Notes: generated from the sequence alone by a model not told the origin. Shown: positions 7,704 to 15,007, counted from the first letter of the stretch. The stretch is DNA of 31,788 nt from an uncultured Subdoligranulum sp. (GCF_937890665.1 NZ_CALADU010000249.1:1-31788), one strand, 5' to 3'. A program made the numbers and translations.

Positions 7704-7725
7704 CTGAAAATAGGAGGTTCCGCTT

Positions 7726-8508
7726 ATGGAAGGATCTATGAAAAATCTTTTTGAACCTGCGGGCCGCATTGCGCTGATCACCGGCGGCACCAGTGGTCTG
7801 GGCCATGCCATTGCCGAGGCGTTCCTGCAGAACGGCATCGACGTGGCGGTGTGCAGCCGTCATCCCGACAGCGCCCCCGATCTGGCCGAGCTGGCCGCCG
7901 CCGAAGGCCGCCGTTATCTGGCGGTGCGCTGCGACATTACCGACGAGGCCGACGTAGCCGCGCTGGGGGATGCGGTGGAGCAGGGCCTTGGCCCTGCCAC
8001 CCTGCTGGTAAACAGCGCCGGCATGAACATCCTGAAACCTGCCGAAGACTATGATGCCGCCAGCTTTGAGAAGGTCATCGCCCTGAACATCACCGGCACC
8101 CATCTGGTGAGCAAGATGGCCGCCAAGCGGTGGATGATCCCCGCCGGCAAAGGCCGCATCGTCAACTTGTCCTCGGCCAAGGCGTTCCTGGGCGCCGACC
8201 GCAACTATGCGGCCTACTGCGCCACTAAGGGTGCCATCAACATGTACACCCAGCAGTTGGGCTGCGAGTGGGCTAAGTTCGGCATCAACGTCAACGCCAT
8301 CGCCCCCACCTTTGTGCGCACCCCCATCAACGCCAAACAGTTGGAGGATCCCACCTTCTACAATTCGCTTGTACGGCGCATCCCCATGGGACGGTTGGGC
8401 ACCGGCCGGGATATGGCCGCGGCGGCCCTCTTCCTGTGCAGCGAGGGCGCATCCTTCATCACCGGCGTCACCCTCAAGGTGGACGGCGGCGTTACATCCA
8501 TGCAGTAA
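7726..8508 (+). CDS. Short-chain dehydrogenase/reductase (gluconate 5-dehydrogenase/KduD-like)
   Basis: The 260-residue classical SDR carries the cofactor loop TGGTSGLG (19-26), NSAG (96-99), a catalytic serine in VNLSSAK, and the Y-x3-K pair Tyr164/Lys168. It ends in the usual GVTLKVDGG. Such enzymes use NAD(P)H to interconvert a ketone and a secondary alcohol. Overall spacing resembles sugar-acid dehydrogenases such as gluconate 5-dehydrogenase or 2-deoxygluconate dehydrogenase, which is a weak substrate hint. The ATG at 7726 has AGGAGG 8 nt upstream; a second ATG four codons on is less well placed. It heads SDR-YhcH-M28-membrane protein, with gaps of 15-35 nt, reached by read-through of the terminator at 7673-7703 unless a promoter lies further up. 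Confidence 0.88.
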   Translation: MEGSMKNLFEPAGRIALITGGTSGLGHAIAEAFLQNGIDVAVCSRHPDSAPDLAELAAAEGRRYLAVRCDITDEADVAALGDAVEQGLGPATLLVNSAGMNILKPAEDYDAASFEKVIALNITGTHLVSKMAAKRWMIPAGKGRIVNLSSAKAFLGADRNYAAYCATKGAINMYTQQLGCEWAKFGINVNAIAPTFVRTPINAKQLEDPTFYNSLVRRIPMGRLGTGRDMAAAALFLCSEGASFITGVTLKVDGGVTSMQ

Positions 8509-8528
8509 TCGCAAGGAGGACTTCTGAC

Positions 8529-9011
8529 ATGATTTCCGGAAACATTCATGAAGCCAGCAATCTGGCCGTGCTGCCCGAGCCGCTGCGCCGGGCCGTGCAA
8601 TTTTTGAAAGAGACCGATCTGGCCGCCCACGAGCCGGGCCGCTTTGAGCTGTACGGCGACAAGATGATTTTGCAGGTGCTGGACCAGACCACCGGTCCCC
8701 GGGAGGGTCTGCGCCCCGAAGTACACCGCAAATACATCGACGTGCAGTTCTTGGCCGCCGGCGGCCCGGAGCGCATCGGCTGGTACCCCGATCTGGGCGA
8801 CAACGAGGTGGATGAGAACCTGCTGGACACCCCGCGGGACATCTGCTTCTACAAGAACAACCCCGCCGCCCGGGAAGGCGTCATCGAGATGCAGCCCGGC
8901 AGCTACGCCATGTTCTTCCCGTGGGATGTACACATCCCCGCCATTCAGGTGGACGCTCCGGCGCCCATCCGCAAGATCGTGGTCAAGGTCGCGCTGGACA
9001 CCTGCCTGTAA
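8529..9011 (+). CDS. YhcH/YjgK/YiaL family protein (copy 1)
   Basis: The 160-residue beta-rich, cupin-like protein belongs to a family found in sialic acid, diketogulonate and other sugar catabolic operons, where members have been suggested to act as sugar isomerases or mutarotases. Conserved features are VHRKYIDVQFL (about 72-82), the acidic patch after it, a histidine in FFPWDVHIP, and the closing RKIVVKV strand. AAGGAGG lies 9 nt before the ATG at 8529. It follows the SDR gene by 20 nt, so the pair probably processes one sugar-acid substrate. A second family member is encoded at 12380-12829, and the two are only moderately alike. Confidence 0.85.
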   Translation: MISGNIHEASNLAVLPEPLRRAVQFLKETDLAAHEPGRFELYGDKMILQVLDQTTGPREGLRPEVHRKYIDVQFLAAGGPERIGWYPDLGDNEVDENLLDTPRDICFYKNNPAAREGVIEMQPGSYAMFFPWDVHIPAIQVDAPAPIRKIVVKVALDTCL

Positions 9012-9027
9012 GAAAGGACGCATTGCC

Positions 9028-9846
9028 GTGGCATTTCTGGATGAACATCTGAACGAACTGGCCCAGCCCGATCCCGCTGCCCGCCGGGCAGCGTTGGAGC
9101 GGCTGCTGACCGCCGAGGGCCTCGCCTTTACGGTGCAGGAGTGTGAGGCGGACGAAAAACGCAAGGCCGCCCGCAACTATCTGCTGCCCGCCGAGGGCAC
9201 CGCACCGCTGCTTTGCGCCCACTACGACGCCCACCCGGGCAGTGTAGGGGCCAATGACAACGCCGCCGCCTGCTGCATCCTCATCGCGCTGGCCAAAGAG
9301 CTGCGCCGCCGGGGTGTCAAGGCCGCCTTCGCCTTTTTTGACGGGGAGGAAAACGGCCACAGCGGCGCCAAGCTGTATGAGGCGGAGCGCTCGCAGGAGC
9401 ACAACCTCATCGTGAATTTGGACATGTGCGGCTACGGCGACACGGTGGCCGTCTATACCCGGGGCGGTGAAAAACGCGCCGCCGCCCGGCCCTTCTGCGA
9501 CAAGGCCCGGCTGGCCGCCCACAATGCGCGGCTGGTCAAATACCTGCCCGAAGGGGACGACGTCTGTTTTTCCACCCGGCGGCAAACGGTGTTGAGCATC
9601 GCCATCATGCCCCGGTGGGACACCAAGTATCTGGACGCCATGGCGGCGCAGGGCAGTGGTCTGCTGGGCCGCACGCCGGAATTTAAGATGATGATCGGCC
9701 AGATGGAAGTCAGTTCCACCATGCACGGCGGCTTCCGGGATGCGGTCAAGTGGGTGCAGCCCGAGGCCATGCAGCAAGTCTATGACTACCTGCTGGATTC
9801 TCTCTGTGCCCCGCCTGCCCCGGCCAAACGGTTCGGGCTGTTCTAA
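9028..9846 (+). CDS. M28-family zinc metallopeptidase, cytoplasmic
   Basis: The 272-residue protein has the full zinc-peptidase ligand set of the M28 (aminopeptidase) family: His65 in HYDAHPGS, bridging Asp77 in GANDNAA, catalytic Glu107/Glu108 in FDGEENGHSG, Asp132 in VNLDMCG and His233 in TMHGGFRD. There is no signal peptide. The start is GTG at 9028 with AGAAAGGA upstream at 9011-9018; there is no good in-frame ATG. It lies 16 nt after the YhcH gene and 35 nt before a membrane-protein gene. A peptidase among sugar-acid enzymes is unusual. It might cleave an amide or amino-acid conjugate of the substrate, or be an unrelated passenger. Confidence 0.85.
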   Translation: MAFLDEHLNELAQPDPAARRAALERLLTAEGLAFTVQECEADEKRKAARNYLLPAEGTAPLLCAHYDAHPGSVGANDNAAACCILIALAKELRRRGVKAAFAFFDGEENGHSGAKLYEAERSQEHNLIVNLDMCGYGDTVAVYTRGGEKRAAARPFCDKARLAAHNARLVKYLPEGDDVCFSTRRQTVLSIAIMPRWDTKYLDAMAAQGSGLLGRTPEFKMMIGQMEVSSTMHGGFRDAVKWVQPEAMQQVYDYLLDSLCAPPAPAKRFGLF

Positions 9847-9881
9847 CTGTTTTTCTCCACTGTGGAAAGGGGGATCCCCTT

Positions 9882-10235
9882 ATGGACTGGCTTTACCAAA
9901 ACCTCCCCTTTTTGTGCTTGCTGCTGCTCTGCCTGCTGGACGGGCGGCGGATCGTCACGGGCACCCGGTCCTTCAGCCACGCCTATGACCGGCTGCCCCC
10001 GGAGGAAAAACGCCGCTATGCCCCCCACAAGATCCGCCGTCTGGGCGTGGTGTGGCTGGGCACCATAACGGCCCTTACCCTGTTGCTGTTGCTCACCAAT
10101 GGACCGCTGGCAAACGACCGTCTACTGTGGGTCTTGGTGGGTTGCATGGCAGCAGCCCTGTTGGCCTACCCTTTGCTGGCCCATTCCCGTTGGGCACTGG
10201 ACCGCTTCTGCCAGACCGACAACCACCCGCGGTAA
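9882..10235 (+). CDS. Small membrane protein, three membrane segments (DUF3784-like)
   Basis: The 117-residue protein has hydrophobic segments at about 6-20, 54-72 and 82-100, with a cytoplasmic-looking loop YDRLPPEEKRRYAPHKIRR between the first two. That loop and the spacing resemble the DUF3784 group of Firmicutes membrane proteins, whose function is not known. The ATG at 9882 has a GGAAAGGGGG ribosome binding site. It is the last gene before the terminator at 10241-10278 and lies 35 nt after the M28 gene. The family match is tentative; the gene itself is well supported by its ribosome binding site, hydrophobic pattern and position. Confidence 0.7.
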   Translation: MDWLYQNLPFLCLLLLCLLDGRRIVTGTRSFSHAYDRLPPEEKRRYAPHKIRRLGVVWLGTITALTLLLLLTNGPLANDRLLWVLVGCMAAALLAYPLLAHSRWALDRFCQTDNHPR

Positions 10236-10240
10236 CAAAC

Positions 10241-10280
10241 AAGGCCCGGCAGCCGCAAGTGCGGCTGCCGGGCCTTTTGT
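10241..10280. terminator. Bidirectional terminator between convergent genes
   Basis: A perfect 16-bp GC-rich stem (10241-10256 with 10261-10276) with an AAGT loop. TTTTGT follows on the plus strand and TTGTTTGTT on the minus strand. It serves the plus-strand SDR operon and the minus-strand GntR gene ending at 10305. Confidence 0.85.
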
Positions 10281-10304
10281 CTGTATTGAACCAAATGCAG
10301 GGGT

Positions 10305-11015
10305 TCAACTGCTTTGCAGCGTAAAGTAGTCGGGATGCAGCGCCATCTTGGCCATCAGGTTCCCCCGGAAGCTGGTCAGGTGGGCGCCGATGGTCTGTTC
10401 CGGGTCCACCCCATCGGGCAGGCCCATGAGCAGGTAGTCACAGAAATCCCGGTGCTGCACCGTCACACGGTCGTAATCGCACTCTCCATCCAGCGCGTCG
10501 AGGTAGCGCATCCGGTCATAGTGGGACACCAGCCCCCGGATGGCCAGCCAGGTATGGCTGCGCCCCCCAAAGAAATACATCATCCGATGAAATTCATCGT
10601 CCAACTGGATGAACTCATCCACCGCATCGGGCATGCGGTCCCGCAGCGCCTCCTGCTGGCGCATACAGTCCAGAAGTTGCTGTACCTGCGTGCGGCCGAT
10701 CTTGCCCGCCACATCCCGCAGCAAGGCACTTTCGAGGAGCAGCCGGGTGGAATAGCCTTCCTTGACCAGCGCCGGGTCGATGCGGCTGACCTGCGTGCCC
10801 CGCTGGGGAAAGATCTCCCCCAGCCACTCGTTGCGCAGCGTGGTGATGGCCTCATGCACCGGCGTGCGGCTCATCTGCAGCCGTGCCGCCAGCTCCGCCT
10901 CGTTCAGCGGTTCCCCCGGCTGCAGGCGCAGCGTCATAATGTTCATCCGCAGCACACGGCAGGCGTAAACGCGGTTATTTTCCCCTTTGTGGGGCGGCGG
11001 TACCAGCAGATGCAT
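10305..11015 (-). CDS. GntR-family transcriptional regulator, FadR/FCD type (third copy)
   Basis: The 236-residue protein has a winged helix-turn-helix (about residues 15-80; LNEAELAARLQMSRTPVHEAI) and an FCD domain with D-x3-H in DDEFH plus later histidines (TVQHRDF, IGAHL), consistent with a metal-assisted organic-acid sensor. The ATG at 11015 has AAAGGAGGG 8 nt upstream. A longer frame opens at 11081, but that codon lies inside the -35 box of the promoter, which rules it out. The gene diverges from the diketogulonate-reductase operon and is its most likely regulator. Its segment IFPQRGTQVSRI matches the first GntR protein (3972-4682), and both are 236 residues long, suggesting recent duplication. 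Confidence 0.9.
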   Translation of the reverse strand: MHLLVPPPHKGENNRVYACRVLRMNIMTLRLQPGEPLNEAELAARLQMSRTPVHEAITTLRNEWLGEIFPQRGTQVSRIDPALVKEGYSTRLLLESALLRDVAGKIGRTQVQQLLDCMRQQEALRDRMPDAVDEFIQLDDEFHRMMYFFGGRSHTWLAIRGLVSHYDRMRYLDALDGECDYDRVTVQHRDFCDYLLMGLPDGVDPEQTIGAHLTSFRGNLMAKMALHPDYFTLQSS

Positions 11016-11052
11016 GAGCGACCCTCCTTTGGGTGTTTTTTCTTTCACAACT

Positions 11053-11081
11053 AATATATCAGTCAGAATTCCCTTTGGCAA
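11053..11081 (-). promoter_or_regulatory. Sigma-A-type promoter of the third GntR gene
   Basis: On the minus strand TTGCCA (11081-11076), 17 bp, then TATATT (11058-11053). It gives a short leader of about 30 nt before the ATG at 11015 and excludes the upstream alternative start. Confidence 0.7.
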
Positions 11082-11145
11082 GGCCCCTGTCTATTTTTTG
11101 TGCAAAGCCGCAAAAAAATCCCCAAAAATCTGGTAAAATAGCCAG

Positions 11146-11174
11146 TTGCATTTCAGTTTTTGCTGTGTTATCCT
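11146..11174 (+). promoter_or_regulatory. Sigma-A-type promoter of the diketogulonate-reductase operon
   Basis: TTGCAT (11146-11151), 17 bp, TATCCT (11169-11174); predicted start near 11181. An imperfect dyad CTGG-N8-CCAG (11130-11145) abuts the -35 box. Confidence 0.6.
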
Positions 11175-11211
11175 GATAGTACCAGAGGAAAACGTGATAT
11201 ATTAGTACGCC

Positions 11212-11225
11212 TACAACCCGTTGTA
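11212..11225 (+). promoter_or_regulatory. Perfect dyad in the leader, candidate operator
   Basis: TACAACCCGTTGTA is a perfect 6+2+6 inverted repeat lying about 30-45 nt after the predicted transcript start and 27 nt before the ATG. A 2-nt loop is too tight for a stable RNA hairpin, so a DNA-binding site is more likely. The divergent GntR protein is the obvious candidate. Confidence 0.5.
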
Positions 11226-11251
11226 CTTACCAAAAAAGGAGAGAAATACTT

Positions 11252-12334
11252 ATGAGTATCCGCGTTCCGTATGAGACCGTCCTCGCCACCACCGAGAAGG
11301 CCTTCCTGCAAATGGGCCTGACCGCTGAACAGGCCGCCCAGTGCGCCGAGATCCACACCGAGAGCAGTCTGGAAGGCATCGAGAGCCACGGCCTGAACCG
11401 TGTACCCCGTTTTGCCGAGTACGTCCAGAAGGGCTGGGTAGACATCCATGCCAAGCCGGAACTGGTGGGTGCCAAGGGCGCCGTGGAAAACTACGACGGC
11501 CATCTGGGCATCGGCGTGCTGAACGCCACCTTCTGCATGAACCGGGCCATCGAGCTGGCTAAGGTCCACGGCATCGGCTGCGTGGCGCTGAAAAACACCA
11601 CCCACTGGATGCGCGGCGGTTCCTACGCTTGGCAGGCTGCACAGGCCGGCTTCATCGGCATTAGCTGGACCAACACCGAGAGCTGCATGCCCATGTGGGG
11701 TTCCAAGCAGCCCGGTGTCGGCAACAACCCCTTCTGCATCGCCATCCCCCGCAAGAACGGCCCCATCGTGTTGGATATGGCCATGAGCCAGTACGCCTAC
11801 GGTAAGCTGGGCGTCTATCGTCTGGCCGGCAAGCAGCTCCCCTACCCCGGCGGCTTCGACAAGGACGGCAACCTGACCAGCGATCCCGGCGCCATCGAGG
11901 CCAGCGGCCGCATCCTGCCCACCGGTTACTGGAAGGGCTCCGGCATGGCCATCGCGCTGGACCTGGCCGCCGCTGCCATGGCCAACGGCCGCACCGGCGT
12001 TCAGTTGGATCGGGAAGCCCGCGGTAGCTGCACCGGCTGCTGCCAGATCTTCCTGGCCTACGACCCCTACCTGTTCGGTGAGGAAGAAGAGATTCAGGCC
12101 AAGTTGGATGACCGTGTAGCGGCTGCCGATGCCACCGAGCCGGAGCGCGAGGGCGGCCACGTGACCTGCCCCGGCGAGCGCACCGCTGCGACCCGCGCCC
12201 GCAACCTGAAGGAAGGCATCGTGGTGGACGAGCAGATCTGGCAGCAGATTCAGGATCTGGCCGCCGGCAAGACCGACGTAAAGGACATCTCCAGCGCCTG
12301 CATTCTGGACAACATGACCCAGGAAAAGCAGTAA
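11252..12334 (+). CDS. dlgD: 2,3-diketo-L-gulonate reductase-like (YiaK/DlgD family)
   Basis: The 360-residue protein belongs to the malate/L-lactate dehydrogenase (Ldh2) family of NAD(P)H-dependent 2-oxo-acid reductases. It tracks E. coli YiaK along its length: SHGLNRVPRF (His46 catalytic), HGIGCVALKNTTHWMRGGSYAWQAA, SWTNTESCMPMWGSKQ, the nucleotide loop, RLAGKQLP and ILPTGYWKGSGMAIALDL. YiaK reduces 2,3-diketo-L-gulonate to 3-keto-L-gulonate. AAAGGAG lies about 10 nt before the ATG. It heads a four-gene operon with a YiaL-family gene next, the same order as yiaK-yiaL in E. coli. It is longer than YiaK by about 28 residues, mostly from a C-terminal extension. The specific substrate remains inference from similarity. 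Confidence 0.8.
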   Translation: MSIRVPYETVLATTEKAFLQMGLTAEQAAQCAEIHTESSLEGIESHGLNRVPRFAEYVQKGWVDIHAKPELVGAKGAVENYDGHLGIGVLNATFCMNRAIELAKVHGIGCVALKNTTHWMRGGSYAWQAAQAGFIGISWTNTESCMPMWGSKQPGVGNNPFCIAIPRKNGPIVLDMAMSQYAYGKLGVYRLAGKQLPYPGGFDKDGNLTSDPGAIEASGRILPTGYWKGSGMAIALDLAAAAMANGRTGVQLDREARGSCTGCCQIFLAYDPYLFGEEEEIQAKLDDRVAAADATEPEREGGHVTCPGERTAATRARNLKEGIVVDEQIWQQIQDLAAGKTDVKDISSACILDNMTQEKQ

Positions 12335-12379
12335 TCTTGTCCGTATTTTCACCCAATCATTAAAAAGGAGTGTTTGAGT

Positions 12380-12829
12380 ATGTTTTTCTCTCCCCTGTCT
12401 TTGGCTACCAAGTACAACTATCTGGACGACAAATTCACCGCCGCCTACAAGTGGCTGGCAGAGACCGATCTGGACAACACCCCTGTGGGCAGCTACCCCA
12501 TCTGCGAGGGCGTGACCGCCAACGTGCAGGAATACAACACCTTCCCCGCTGAGGAAGGCTCCTTCGAGACCCATGACGCCTACTTCGACATCCAGTATGT
12601 CATCTCCGGCAAGGAGCAGTTCGGCTACTGCAAGCGCGAGGGTCTGGTCCTGAAGAAGGATGTGCCCGAGAACGACGTGAAGTTCTACGAGGAGCCTGCC
12701 CTGAGCGGCACCGTGCTGCTGCTGCCCGGCGACATGATCGTTGTTGCCCCCGAAGACGCCCACAAGCCCCGCGTAGCCGCCGATGGCCCCGAGTTTGTGC
12801 GCAAAGTGGTGGTCAAGGTCAAGCTCTGA
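12380..12829 (+). CDS. YhcH/YjgK/YiaL family protein (copy 2)
   Basis: The 149-residue protein has the family pattern: FETHDAYFDIQYVISGKEQFGY, LLPGDMIVVAPEDAHKP with its conserved histidine, and the terminal RKVVVKVKL strand. The ATG at 12380 has AAAAGGAG 9 nt upstream; a TTG two codons earlier is only 3 nt from that site and is unlikely. It follows the YiaK-like gene by 45 nt, mirroring yiaK-yiaL, so it probably acts on the same keto-sugar acid, perhaps as an isomerase or mutarotase. That activity is proposed for the family but not firmly established. Confidence 0.85.
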   Translation: MFFSPLSLATKYNYLDDKFTAAYKWLAETDLDNTPVGSYPICEGVTANVQEYNTFPAEEGSFETHDAYFDIQYVISGKEQFGYCKREGLVLKKDVPENDVKFYEEPALSGTVLLLPGDMIVVAPEDAHKPRVAADGPEFVRKVVVKVKL

Positions 12830-12884
12830 GCCCCTGCACCCGTGGGATTGAGTTATGTGTGAAGAGAAAGGTCGTAATGCAAGT

Positions 12885-13910
12885 ATGAAAGCAATCAAAT
12901 TGGCAGAGCCCTGGAAAGTTTCCTGCGTAGAACTGGAAAAGCCCACCCCCAAACCGGGCGAGGCCCTGATCAAGGTCATCGCCGCCGGTATCTGCGGCAG
13001 CGACATCGGCGCCTTCCGTGGCACCAACGGCTTGGTCAGCTACCCCCGTGTCATCGGCCATGAGCTGGCCGGTATCGTAGAGTCCATCCCCGCCGACAAC
13101 AAGAACGGCATCAAGGTGGGCGACCGCGTGGTGGTGGACCCCTACCTGTACTGCGGGCACTGCTATCCCTGCAGCATCGGCCGTACCAACTGCTGCACCG
13201 ACCTGAAGGTGCTGGGCGTCCATGTGGACGGCGGCATGGCGGAATACTACTGCCACCCCGCTGACATGCTCATCAAGATTCCCGACGGCATGACCTGGGA
13301 GCAGGCCGCCATGGCAGAACCCCTGACCATCAGCCTGCACGGCATCCATCGCGGCGGCCTGAAGGCCGGTGAATACTGCGCCATCATCGGTGCAGGCCCC
13401 ATCGGTCTGGTAGCCGGCATGGTGGCACAGGCCTACGGCGCCCATGCCATCCTGCTGGATCTGGTGCAGGAGCGGTTGGACTTCGCCAAGAGCTTGGGCA
13501 TTGAGTATGTCATCAACTCCGGCACCGAGGACGCGGTGGCCCGTGTGGCTGAGATCACCGGCGGCGAGATGGCCCATCAGGTCATGGAATGCTCCGGTGC
13601 CAACGCCGCAGTGCGCAGCACGCTGGATCTGGTGTCCAACGCCGGCCGCATCACCCTGACCGGCTGGCCCAAGAAGGAAACCAGCCTGCCCACCGATGTG
13701 ATCACCAAGAAGGAGATCGACATCCGCGGTGCCCGTACCAGCGCCGGTGAATTTGAGGAGGCTCTGGATCTGATCTACACCAAGAAGGTGGATATGATGA
13801 AGATCCTGACCAAGACCGTTTCGATGGACGAGGCACCTGCCACCATCGTAGACATTGAGAAGAACCCCGGCAATTATATGAAGGTCGTCGTTCGCGTGGG
13901 AGAAGAATAA
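12885..13910 (+). CDS. Zinc-dependent alcohol dehydrogenase (sugar-acid 5-dehydrogenase-like)
   Basis: The 341-residue medium-chain dehydrogenase oxidises a sugar or sugar-acid hydroxyl with NAD(P)+. Catalytic zinc ligands are Cys37 (GICGSD) and His59-Glu60 (GHE). Structural zinc cysteines are 90, 93, 96 and 104. The cofactor loop is GAGPIGLVAG. The pattern resembles L-galactonate/L-gulonate 5-dehydrogenase (LgoD, RspB) and sorbitol dehydrogenases. I start at 12885 (MKAIKL), which aligns with the family, although its ribosome binding site (AAAGG, 13 nt away) is poor; an in-frame ATG at 12855 would add ten residues. It lies 55 nt after the YiaL gene and 18 nt before a second, related dehydrogenase. 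The substrate is inferred from context. Confidence 0.85.
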   Translation: MKAIKLAEPWKVSCVELEKPTPKPGEALIKVIAAGICGSDIGAFRGTNGLVSYPRVIGHELAGIVESIPADNKNGIKVGDRVVVDPYLYCGHCYPCSIGRTNCCTDLKVLGVHVDGGMAEYYCHPADMLIKIPDGMTWEQAAMAEPLTISLHGIHRGGLKAGEYCAIIGAGPIGLVAGMVAQAYGAHAILLDLVQERLDFAKSLGIEYVINSGTEDAVARVAEITGGEMAHQVMECSGANAAVRSTLDLVSNAGRITLTGWPKKETSLPTDVITKKEIDIRGARTSAGEFEEALDLIYTKKVDMMKILTKTVSMDEAPATIVDIEKNPGNYMKVVVRVGEE

Positions 13911-13928
13911 TACAGAGGGGATTATCTT

Positions 13929-14954
13929 ATGAAAGCTGTACAAATCGTAAAGCCCAATGACTTGCGCATCATTGAGATGGAAAAACCCACTATCGATGAA
14001 CACAACAACGTTCTGGTCAAGATGACTGCCGCCGGCATCTGCGGCAGTGACGTGGGCATCTACCACGGCACCAACGCCGCTGCCACCTACCCCCGCGTGA
14101 TCGGCCACGAGATGGTCGGCGTGGTGGTAGAGGTCGGCCCCACCGCCAAAAAGGTCAAGGTGGGCGACCGGGTCATCATCGATCAGGTAGTGCCCTGCGG
14201 CCACTGCTATGCCTGCCGCAAAGGCCGTCCCAACGTCTGCGGCAACCTGCAGGTCCGGGGCGTACACATCGACGGCGGTTACCGCGAGTACATGGCGGTG
14301 CCCGATTCGGACTGCTATCTGGTGCCGGACTGCCTGTCCGATACCGATGCCATTATGATCGAGCCCACCACGATTGCCGTACAGTGTTGCAGCCGCGCCC
14401 AACTGGAAAGCGAGGACACCGTGCTGATCATCGGTTCCGGTGCACTGGGTTCCAGCATTCTGCGGATCGTCAAGCAGTTCCATCCCCGGAAGATCATCGT
14501 CTCCGACATTGACGACGCCAAACTGCAGGAGGCGCTGAACAACGGCGCCACCGATGTGATCAACAGCCTGAAAGAGGACGTGCCCGCCCGCTGCCATGAG
14601 CTGACCGACGGGTACGGCGTGACGGTCTCCATCGACGCCGCCTGCGTCAAGACCAGTCTGATCACCGCTTTGCAGGCCACCGGCTGTGCTGGCCGTGTGA
14701 TCACCATGGGCTTCAGCGTAGCCCCCACCGAGGTCAACCAGTTCGTCATCACCAGCAAGGAGCTGGACGTGCGGGGCAGCCGCCTGCAGAACCGCAAGTT
14801 CCAAGACGTCATCGACCTCATCAACGCTGGCAAGATCGATCTGCGGGGCAGCATCAGCCACACCTTCCCCCTCACCGAGGCACAGAAGGCGTTCGACTTT
14901 GTGGACAGCCACGATCCTTCCATCCGCAAGATCGCATTGACTTTTGATTTCTAA
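13929..14954 (+). CDS. Zinc-dependent alcohol dehydrogenase (second copy)
   Basis: The 341-residue medium-chain dehydrogenase is the same length as its upstream neighbour and clearly related. Catalytic ligands are Cys38 and His60-Glu61, structural cysteines 90, 93, 96 and 104, and the cofactor loop GSGALGS. AGAGGGG precedes the ATG at 13929, and the gap from the previous gene is 18 nt, so the two are co-translated from one message. Two paralogous dehydrogenases side by side suggest two stereospecific oxidation steps, for instance an aldonate and its epimer, or a 5-dehydrogenation followed by reduction. It closes the operon before the terminator at 14973-15005. Confidence 0.85.
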   Translation: MKAVQIVKPNDLRIIEMEKPTIDEHNNVLVKMTAAGICGSDVGIYHGTNAAATYPRVIGHEMVGVVVEVGPTAKKVKVGDRVIIDQVVPCGHCYACRKGRPNVCGNLQVRGVHIDGGYREYMAVPDSDCYLVPDCLSDTDAIMIEPTTIAVQCCSRAQLESEDTVLIIGSGALGSSILRIVKQFHPRKIIVSDIDDAKLQEALNNGATDVINSLKEDVPARCHELTDGYGVTVSIDAACVKTSLITALQATGCAGRVITMGFSVAPTEVNQFVITSKELDVRGSRLQNRKFQDVIDLINAGKIDLRGSISHTFPLTEAQKAFDFVDSHDPSIRKIALTFDF

Positions 14955-14972
14955 CCTCCATTCCTCTAAAGC

Positions 14973-15007
14973 AAAAGACGGCCCCCCGGTCAGGGGCCGT
15001 CTTTTGT
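14973..15007. terminator. Bidirectional terminator between convergent operons
   Basis: A 13-bp stem (14973-14985 with 14993-15005), a 7-nt loop, and A/T tails on both sides. It ends the plus-strand dehydrogenase operon. It lies 57 nt past the minus-strand araD stop and could end that transcript too. Confidence 0.85.

Noticed and set aside
10093..10308. Short frames over the terminator at 10241-10278
   Set aside because: They read through a perfect 16-bp terminator stem and overlap the better-supported membrane-protein gene.
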